Source: Bacillota bacterium (GTDB taxonomy: Bacteria; Bacillota; Clostridia; Lachnospirales; Lachnospiraceae). Taken from it: a DNA stretch of 11,982 bases. Below the pieces are notes generated by a model. The model was not told the DNA's origin. It saw only the letters and a program-made list of their open reading frames with translations, and searched no databases. The stretch spans positions 1-11,982 of the forward strand of contig JAEWPN010000165.1 of NCBI GenBank assembly GCA_023399455.1, in the 5' to 3' direction. Below are positions 7,278-11,982 of this stretch, one piece after another. Each line of letters starts with the position of its first letter. The stretch's first letter is position 1. The position numbers and the translations under genes were made by a program.

Positions 7278-8195
7278 TCACCCCTTCACCGCTCCAATCA
7301 TCGTTCCCTGTACGAAATATTTCTGAAGAAAGGGATAGACGACAACAATAGGTATGGTTGCGAAAATAACGCACGCGGCTTTAATAACCTCCGGATTCGT
7401 TAACTGTCCCACTGCCCCTCCCTCTGACTGCAGAGATTCCGTCGCAGAAATGATCAAATAGTAAAGCTTGAGCTGTAAAGGACGCAAATCCGTTTTTTGT
7501 TTTATGTAAAACAATGCATCCTGATATGCGTTCCATCTTCCTACCGCGAAAAACAAGGCAATGGTAGCCAATATTGGCTTTGACAGCGGCAGTACGATCC
7601 TGGTAAGTATCTTCACATGGGAAGCCCCGTCAATGAAGGCTGATTCCACCACACTATCCGGTATGCTGTTCTGAAAATAATTCTTCATGATTAAAAAGTT
7701 ATAGGCGCTGAAGGTTAACGGAAGGATCAGGCACCACCACGTATCCAGTATTTTCAGGCTGCTCATCAGCATATAATCCGGAATGATTCCCGCAGTAAAG
7801 TACATGGTAACCATGAGCAGGAAGGTCAATAGCTTTCGTCCCTTCAGCTGCTGCCTGGACAGCACATAGGCGGAGCATACCGTTAAAAACATTCCGATCG
7901 CCGTAAAGCTAAGCGTCATCACGACCGTTACGAACAGAGAACGGATAATGCTCGCATCCGAGAATATTTTCTGATAAGCATTTAAGCTGAACCCCTTTGG
8001 CAAAAGCAACACTTTATTCGCAATGACATATGCTTCTTCGCTGATTGACTTGGAAAACACATGGATAAAGGGGAGCAGACAGGTAAGGCTCACCGCCGCG
8101 ATAATCGCATAAAACAATATGTCGAATGCTCGATTCACAATTCTGGTTTTCGTCCATGGCGTTTTGTTCTTTGCCACGATAGCCAGTTCGCTCAT
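7278..8195 (-). CDS. Carbohydrate ABC transporter permease, MalG/YtcP type
   Basis: This 305-residue inner membrane protein is the second permease of the importer. About six hydrophobic segments are visible, starting near 24-47 and ending near 270-293. The cytoplasmic EAA loop that contacts the ATPase is at about 182-207, with ESAFIDGASHVKILTRIVLP. The C-terminus GTMIGAVKG is typical of YtcP/LplC-type permeases. The upstream permease ends 11 bp before its start and the two are very likely translationally coupled: the ribosome binding site AGGAGG overlaps the TAG stop of that gene. A small AGGGG/CCCCT hairpin surrounds its own TGA stop. No ATPase gene follows in this operon, so it must use a shared ATPase. 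Confidence 0.93.
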   Translation of the reverse strand: MSELAIVAKNKTPWTKTRIVNRAFDILFYAIIAAVSLTCLLPFIHVFSKSISEEAYVIANKVLLLPKGFSLNAYQKIFSDASIIRSLFVTVVMTLSFTAIGMFLTVCSAYVLSRQQLKGRKLLTFLLMVTMYFTAGIIPDYMLMSSLKILDTWWCLILPLTFSAYNFLIMKNYFQNSIPDSVVESAFIDGASHVKILTRIVLPLSKPILATIALFFAVGRWNAYQDALFYIKQKTDLRPLQLKLYYLIISATESLQSEGGAVGQLTNPEVIKAACVIFATIPIVVVYPFLQKYFVQGTMIGAVKG

Positions 8196-8206
8196 TATGC
8201 CACCTC

Positions 8207-9157
8207 CTATAACAATCCGTCTTCGCCAAGCTTTTTAGCTACGAAGTCGGCTGCCAGTACCAGTATAAGTCCGATTACGGACTGGAACAGGCCAAGTGCT
8301 GTGGATTCACTGAATTTGCCGCTGCCGATACCCCACTGATAAACGAGTACGGGAATCGTCGTAGTATATTCCGTCGCTTTCATATTCGACAGCGCCAGCA
8401 CCCTTTCGAAGGAACCGCCCATCACCTTGCCCAGATTCATGATGAGTAGTACCACGATAGTGCTGCGAATACAGGGAAGCGTAACGTGTATACACTGCCT
8501 GAATCTGCCGGCACCGTCCACCCTCGCCGCTTCGTATAATTCCGCATTTACCGAAGTAATCGCCGCCAGATAGATAATCGTTCCCCAGCCCATCGTCTGC
8601 CATACACCAATGACTACATAGGTAACCAGCCACCAAGTGTCCTCCTGGAGAAAGGGAATCCGGTTATTTCCCATAGCTTCGGCAATATTGTTGATCACAC
8701 CGCTGTTTAAACCGAATAGCTGGTACCCCAGCGCTCCGATGATGATCCATGAAAGGAAATGAGGCAGATACAGCATAGTCTGAGATATTTTCTTAAACCA
8801 CTTCACCCTGATTTCGTTTAACAAAAGAGCCAGTATAATCGGCATGGGAAAGCCGAATATCAAATCCAGTATATTTAAAAGGAGCGTATTTCGAAGAGAA
8901 GGAATAAAATTTCTGTGAGTGAATACTTTTTCAAAAATATCGAATCCCACCCACTTACTATCCCAAAAGCCTTTCGCCACCTTATAATCCTTGAAGGAAA
9001 TTACAAGTCCCGTATAGGGCAGATATTTGAATACGATTACAAAGAGGAATGGTATAACGAGCAGCGCATATAGCTGCCAGTCTCTTCTAAAGAAATATAG
9101 AAAATTCTTTTTTCTATAAATTGCTATGTCCGTGGCACCCTTTTTCTCCTTCGCCAT
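8207..9157 (-). CDS. Carbohydrate ABC transporter permease, LplB type
   Basis: This 316-residue membrane protein is the first permease and the first gene of the minus-strand operon. After a charged N-terminus, a first membrane segment lies at about 29-46, followed by KYLPYTGLVISFKDY, typical of LplB-like permeases. Further segments are near 91-113, 131-149, 176-198, 233-250 and 285-305. The EAA loop is at about 207-231, with LYEAARVDGAGRFRQ. The start has a strong purine-rich ribosome binding site (GGGAGGGG) just upstream. Its partner permease starts 11 bp after its stop. The intergenic region upstream is shared with a divergent AraC-type regulator, which suggests direct control of this operon. 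Transported sugar is unknown; this permease class often carries uronic-acid-containing or complex oligosaccharides. Confidence 0.93.
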   Translation of the reverse strand: MAKEKKGATDIAIYRKKNFLYFFRRDWQLYALLVIPFLFVIVFKYLPYTGLVISFKDYKVAKGFWDSKWVGFDIFEKVFTHRNFIPSLRNTLLLNILDLIFGFPMPIILALLLNEIRVKWFKKISQTMLYLPHFLSWIIIGALGYQLFGLNSGVINNIAEAMGNNRIPFLQEDTWWLVTYVVIGVWQTMGWGTIIYLAAITSVNAELYEAARVDGAGRFRQCIHVTLPCIRSTIVVLLIMNLGKVMGGSFERVLALSNMKATEYTTTIPVLVYQWGIGSGKFSESTALGLFQSVIGLILVLAADFVAKKLGEDGLL

Positions 9158-9199
9158 AGAAAACCCCTCCCGATACTTTTGTCATCTCTTATTTCAGCC

Positions 9200-9217
9200 G
9201 TACACTCTATTGTATAC
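9200..9217 (-). promoter_or_regulatory. Possible -10 and operator of the importer operon
   Basis: On the minus strand TACAAT (complement of 9209-9214) is one mismatch from a -10 box, about 52 bp before the first permease start. No -35 is recognisable at 16-18 bp, as expected for an AraC-activated promoter. The stretch 9200-9217 is GTACAC-N6-GTATAC, an imperfect inverted repeat. Its GTACACTC half also occurs in the palindromes near 5425. Evidence is weak. Confidence 0.25.
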
Positions 9218-9258
9218 TTTGTATGTAATGTTTTCTTATATGAGATAATTATTGTCCA

Positions 9259-9294
9259 TTTTATCTTATTTTTCTAATCATACGGATGATAAAA
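9259..9294. promoter_or_regulatory. Inverted repeat in the divergent intergenic region
   Basis: TTTTATC (9259-9265) and GATAAAA (9288-9294) are perfect inverted 7-bp arms 22 bp apart, about two helical turns. They are centred between the divergent permease and AraC-type genes. Position and spacing would suit a regulator dimer site, but the arms are A+T-rich in an A+T-rich region and may be chance. Confidence 0.25.
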
Positions 9295-9295
9295 C

Positions 9296-9324
9296 TATGC
9301 AAAAATGACCATTTATGTTATAGT
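9296..9324 (+). promoter_or_regulatory. Candidate promoter of the AraC-type regulator gene
   Basis: TGTTATAGT (9316-9324) has the form of an extended -10 (TGN followed by TATAGT). A weak -35, TATGCA (9296-9301), lies 17 bp upstream. Transcription would start near 9331, giving a leader of about 50 nt that ends in the ribosome binding site AAAAGGGG (9366-9373). Confidence 0.4.
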
Positions 9325-9382
9325 TTTACTGGTAATAACCGGAATATAGCCAAAAGATATTGGTTAAAAGGGGAAAAACATT

Positions 9383-10351
9383 ATGGCAAAGCCGAAAAAT
9401 ACGATAACAGAATACCGCAGCTATTATCTTCCGCTGCACTTTCCCGTTCTGCTTTTGTCGGGAGATTATTGGAAAATTTCGGACATTCCAAGCGGCAGGC
9501 TTCACTTCCATAACTGTCTGGAAATTGGCATCTGCCACAGCGACGGCGGCACCTTGGAATTCAATGGTAAATCTCTGTCCTTTCAGACAGGCGATATTAC
9601 CTGTATTCCGAGAAACGTCCCTCACACCACCTATTCTTCTCCGGGTACGGAGAGCCATTGGTCTTATTTATTTTTGGATCCTGCCGAGCTATTCCGCAAT
9701 CTGCTTCCAAGCTCTTGGAATAACTACGATTTGTCTGCCTATTCCTTCAGCGACTACAAATACATTTTTCCTAAGGAGGATTATCCCTCCATTTATTTCC
9801 TGCTTACGGGAATCATTAAAGAATTAGAAATGCAGAAGCCCGGTTATCAGATCAGCGCCAGGGGCCTGCTCCTATCGCTGTATATAGAACTATACCGCGT
9901 TCAACACGTGGAGGGCGGCTTTACTACACGCAGGGAAGGAGAACCCCTTCCTCCTGAAAATTCTCTCGTCATTGCTCCTGCCCTCGACTATATAGAGAAT
10001 AGCTACATGCAACAGATTTCCATTGACTTTCTTGCGGGCATATGCCATTTCAGTCCTACACACTTTCGGAGGGTTTTCCATGAGATCATGGCTGTTTCTC
10101 CCTTGGAACATCTGAATAATACCCGTATCATGAAAGCGTGCAATCTGCTCCGGTGTACGGAAGAATCCGTTCTCTGCATTTCTGAGAATACCGGATTTCA
10201 TTCTGTGTCCAGCTTTAACAGATACTTTTTCCGGGTTTTTCAAATGTCTCCGAGAGAATACCGCAAGCAGATGAAACTCACAGATGCGAAGCTGGAGAAG
10301 CAGTCGATTCTAGAATATGCAGGATGGCTTTATCCCGAAAAGACAAAATGA
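9383..10351 (+). CDS. AraC-family regulator with N-terminal cupin domain
   Basis: This 322-residue protein is a sugar-responsive DNA-binding regulator by architecture. The N-terminal cupin (about 15-110) shows H41, H43 and E47 in LHFHNCLEIGI, plus H81 in NVPHTTYSS, matching the cupin metal- or ligand-pocket pattern. The C-terminal AraC domain (about 195-298) has two helix-turn-helix units, near 212-231 (IDFLAGICHFSPTHFRRVF) and 262-285 (TGFHSVSSFNRYFFRVF), followed by the family-typical MSPREYRK. The last 20 or so residues extend beyond the usual end. The ATG at 9383 has AAAAGGGG 9 nt upstream. It is transcribed divergently from the importer operon across 225 bp, the classic arrangement for a local activator. 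Its inducer is probably an imported or breakdown sugar of that locus. Family assignment is secure; target and inducer are inferred. Confidence 0.92.
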   Translation: MAKPKNTITEYRSYYLPLHFPVLLLSGDYWKISDIPSGRLHFHNCLEIGICHSDGGTLEFNGKSLSFQTGDITCIPRNVPHTTYSSPGTESHWSYLFLDPAELFRNLLPSSWNNYDLSAYSFSDYKYIFPKEDYPSIYFLLTGIIKELEMQKPGYQISARGLLLSLYIELYRVQHVEGGFTTRREGEPLPPENSLVIAPALDYIENSYMQQISIDFLAGICHFSPTHFRRVFHEIMAVSPLEHLNNTRIMKACNLLRCTEESVLCISENTGFHSVSSFNRYFFRVFQMSPREYRKQMKLTDAKLEKQSILEYAGWLYPEKTK

Positions 10352-10384
10352 CCGCATTGCGAGGTATAAAGCCTCGCAATACGG
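10352..10384. terminator. Hairpin directly after the AraC-type gene
   Basis: CCG-C-ATTGCGAGG (10352-10364) pairs with CCTCGCAAT-A-CGG (10372-10384), a 9-bp perfect stem extended by 3 bp past one C-A mismatch, with a 7-nt loop. It begins one base after the regulator's TGA. The following ATTT is too short for a classic T tract, so termination may be incomplete. It could also be the first part of a larger intergenic element. Confidence 0.45.
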
Positions 10385-10458
10385 CCATTTGGGGTATAAA
10401 ATTTAATCCTAAAAACATTCGAAATCCGCCCTATTCGGGCTACTTTCTCATGTTTTGC

Positions 10459-10513
10459 GGGTCAGAAGGTCATGTTTTTTCATGCAAGCATGAAAAACAT
10501 GATCTTTTGACCC
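10459..10513 (+). repeat. Long near-perfect inverted repeat with G-U wobbles
   Basis: The left arm (10459-10485, GGGTCAGAAGG… to …CATGC) and right arm (10488-10513, GCATG… to …TGACCC) pair along almost their full 26-27 nt. As plus-strand RNA, two positions are G-U wobbles and one T is bulged, giving about 25 paired bases. As minus-strand RNA those two positions become C-A mismatches, so the structure favours the plus strand. No T tract follows on either strand. A smaller stem GCCC/GGGC lies just upstream (10428-10440). Function is unknown. Confidence 0.65.
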
Positions 10514-10520
10514 TGGTATT

Positions 10521-11609
10521 TTAATATTGCAGCGTGTCCAGATATTTCATATAGTTTACTACCATAAGCGCAATCTTAAAAGTAAGCGCATCATCAAAGG
10601 TACGGATATCGAGACCGGTACTCTTTTCCAGCTTCTCAATACGGTATACCAGCGTGTTGCGGTGAACGAACAGCTGCCTCGAAGTCTCGGATACGTTCAG
10701 ATTGTTCTCCAAAAACTTGTTGATGGTAGTAAGCGTCTCTTCATCAAAATCCAGAGCAGTCTTATCCTTGAATATTTCTTCGATAAAAATCTTGCACAGA
10801 TTTACCGGAAGCTGATAGATCAATCTTCCGATTCCCAACGTGTTATACGCATCTACCCGCTTTTCCACGTAGAAAATCTTACCTACGTCCAGCGCCATTT
10901 TTGCTTCCTTGTAGGACTTTGAAACATCCTTAAGCTCGTTTACGATAGTTCCGTACGCCACCCTCACATTCAGCATGGCTTCCATATTCATCATATCTAC
11001 TATCGTGTAAGCCATCTGCTCTATTTCTTCGTAACCTTCCCCATTTTTCAGTGATTTTATGAGAATCACGCTGCTCTCATCAACAGCGGTGATATAATCT
11101 CCCGACTGGCTGGAAAACATTCCGGTCAATAGCTCCGATGCCGTCGCATCCCTCTCCGTCCTTGTTTCTACCAACAGAACTACCCTGGGTACGGTAACAT
11201 CCACATGGAGCTTCTTTGCCCGATTGTAAATATCCACCAGCAGAAGGTTATCCAACAGAAGATTCTGGAAAAAATTGTTACGATCAAAACGCTCCTTGTA
11301 TGCCACAATCAAATTCTGTATCTGGCTTACAGCAATCTTACCTATCATATATGCTTCATCACCGCTGCCTCTGGCTACCAGAACATACATCAATTCCCCT
11401 TCATCCCTGATTTTCAATAAATGTTCGCTTCCGATGACCTGACTGTCCGCCGGAGATGTTGCAAAATCCGTTATCAGACCGGCGTCCAGGTTTTCCGCCG
11501 GGAATGTGGATGCCACCTCTACTCCATTCAAATCGAACACGCCCAAATCCACCTTTGTAATGGCGTGCAATTCCTCAATGCTTGTCCTGATTATCTGACT
11601 TGATACCAT
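10521..11609 (-). CDS. CdaR/PucR-type transcriptional regulator
   Basis: This 362-residue protein has the layout of CdaR-like regulators. An N-terminal sensor region (about 1-105) contains DLGVFDLNGVEVAST (21-35), resembling a small-ligand sensing domain. The middle part (about 135-250) is GGDEF-like but degenerate. The C-terminal PucR-type helix-turn-helix (about 303-350) has NVSETSRQLFVHRNTLVYR (305-323) followed by the family-typical LEKSTGLDIR. No signal peptide or membrane segment is seen. The gene follows an MsmX/UgpC-type ATPase gene on the same strand. From memory this pairing is common in Lachnospiraceae, and suggests control of sugar-import energy supply. The ribosome binding site is poor: GGAAAGG lies about 15 nt before the ATG, and no alternative start is visible. 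CdaR itself senses sugar diacids; whether this one does is unknown. Confidence 0.85.
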   Translation of the reverse strand: MVSSQIIRTSIEELHAITKVDLGVFDLNGVEVASTFPAENLDAGLITDFATSPADSQVIGSEHLLKIRDEGELMYVLVARGSGDEAYMIGKIAVSQIQNLIVAYKERFDRNNFFQNLLLDNLLLVDIYNRAKKLHVDVTVPRVVLLVETRTERDATASELLTGMFSSQSGDYITAVDESSVILIKSLKNGEGYEEIEQMAYTIVDMMNMEAMLNVRVAYGTIVNELKDVSKSYKEAKMALDVGKIFYVEKRVDAYNTLGIGRLIYQLPVNLCKIFIEEIFKDKTALDFDEETLTTINKFLENNLNVSETSRQLFVHRNTLVYRIEKLEKSTGLDIRTFDDALTFKIALMVVNYMKYLDTLQY

Positions 11610-11646
11610 ATGTTTACAAACCAGCCTTTCCGAAATAAAATTCCTC

Positions 11647-11667
11647 TTATGATCATACCCTTATGAT
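11647..11667. promoter_or_regulatory. Direct repeat and palindrome by the CdaR-type promoter
   Basis: TTATGAT occurs twice, at 11647-11653 and 11661-11667. The first copy is part of the perfect 10-bp palindrome TATGATCATA (11648-11657). The second overlaps the -10 box and the first covers the expected transcription start of the regulator gene. This is where a repressor, possibly the regulator itself, could bind. Confidence 0.35.
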
Positions 11668-11691
11668 AAATTATTTTGAAGTGTTGTGCAA
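11663..11691 (-). promoter_or_regulatory. Sigma-A-type promoter of the CdaR-type gene
   Basis: On the minus strand TTGCAC (complement of 11686-11691) and TATCAT (complement of 11663-11668) are separated by exactly 17 bp. Each has two mismatches or fewer to the housekeeping consensus. Transcription would begin near 11656, about 47 nt before the regulator's ATG. It lies downstream of the ATPase terminator, so the regulator has its own transcript. Confidence 0.65.
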
Positions 11692-11736
11692 GTTAAAATA
11701 TATATCCAATTTTCATGGAACACTTTCCTATTACAT

Positions 11737-11764
11737 AAAAAAGGGGGATGCAACCGCATCCCCC
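11737..11764 (-). terminator. Strong Rho-independent terminator of the ATPase gene
   Basis: GGGGGATGC (11743-11751) and GCATCCCCC (11756-11764) form a perfect 9-bp G+C-rich stem with a 4-nt loop. The six As at 11737-11742 give six Ts on the minus strand. It starts 11 bp after the ATPase stop codon. Confidence 0.95.
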
Positions 11765-11775
11765 GAACCGTTTCA

Positions 11776-11982
11776 CTAGTTCGTGATAACCTGTTCTGTT
11801 TCTTTATCAAATACGTGAATCTTCTCAACGTCGAATGCGAATTTAACCGTGTCACCGGGTCTTGCTGTCGTGCGGGAATCTACTCTGGCAGTAATCGGGA
11901 ACTCTGCCAAATCAAAGTATAAGTAAACTTCTGCGCCGAGCAATTCATATACCTTAATGGTAGACTCGAATACGCATTTCGA
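11776..11982 (-). CDS. ugpC: MsmX/UgpC-type sugar ABC transporter ATPase, C-terminal part
   Basis: The minus-strand frame from the window edge to a TAG at 11776-11778 encodes 68 residues; the N-terminal majority, including the nucleotide-binding motifs, lies outside the window. The visible part is the TOBE-like C-terminal domain of MsmX/MsmK/UgpC ATPases: YELLGAEVYLYFD (about 12-24 of the fragment), ITARVDSRTTARPGD (30-44) and FAFDVEKIHVFDKET (48-62). These residues contribute to contacts and regulation rather than ATP hydrolysis. Such ATPases are shared by several sugar importers in Firmicutes that lack their own. This one could power the permeases at 7278-9157, though nothing in the sequence proves the pairing. 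The gene ends in a strong terminator and precedes the CdaR-type regulator. Confidence 0.88.
   Translation of the reverse strand, partial: SKCVFESTIKVYELLGAEVYLYFDLAEFPITARVDSRTTARPGDTVKFAFDVEKIHVFDKETEQVITN

Noticed and set aside
10324..10524. A 66-codon open frame running through the hairpin block
   Set aside because: It begins inside the AraC-type gene in another frame and is made mostly of inverted-repeat sequence; the nucleotide structure explains it better than a protein.
11661..11922. Short open frames on both strands around the right-hand terminator
   Set aside because: They cross the strong terminator and overlap the ATPase C-terminus in wrong frames; the frame ending at 11776 has clear family motifs.

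Overview
The window looks like chromosomal DNA of an anaerobic gut or soil Firmicute, most likely a Lachnospiraceae or related clostridium. This rests on protein families recognised by eye: a GH112 sugar phosphorylase with the clostridial N-terminus, an LplA/LplB/YtcP-type oligosaccharide importer with no ATPase of its own, a CdaR-like regulator beside an MsmX/UgpC-type ATPase, and a clostridial sigma factor plus holin pair. No database search was possible.

Layout. (1) 1-1173, plus strand, is visibly A+T-rich. It holds a small alternative sigma factor (128-661) and a phage-type holin (703-1173), preceded by three inverted repeats and closed by a bidirectional terminator (1181-1231). (2) 1250-9157, minus strand, is a carbohydrate-use locus. 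Read in transcription order it encodes two ABC permeases, a lipoprotein sugar-binding protein, a terminator-like hairpin with two tandem 19-bp palindromes, a GH105/GH88 unsaturated uronyl hydrolase, a GH112 galactosyl phosphorylase, and a TIM-barrel sugar isomerase/epimerase-like protein. (3) 9383-10351, plus strand, is a divergent cupin-AraC regulator, the likely local controller. (4) 10352-10520 is a non-coding block of ordered hairpins between two convergent genes. (5) 10521-11982, minus strand, holds a CdaR/PucR-type regulator with a good promoter. Upstream of it, and cut by the window edge, is the C-terminus of an MsmX/UgpC-type ATPase followed by a textbook terminator.

How the genes may work together. 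The lipoprotein captures an oligosaccharide outside the cell, the two permeases import it, and a shared ATPase (possibly the one at the right edge) powers this. Neither GH105 nor GH112 has a signal peptide, so breakdown should be cytoplasmic. GH105 would remove an unsaturated uronic acid, and GH112 would phosphorolyse a beta-galactoside to galactose 1-phosphate. Together they fit uptake of rhamnogalacturonan-I lyase products carrying galactose on rhamnose, where GH112 would act as a galactosyl-rhamnose phosphorylase rather than a lacto-N-biose phosphorylase. That substrate is an inference. The sigma-holin pair is a separate module resembling TcdR/TcdE or UviA/UviB; its target genes are not visible here.
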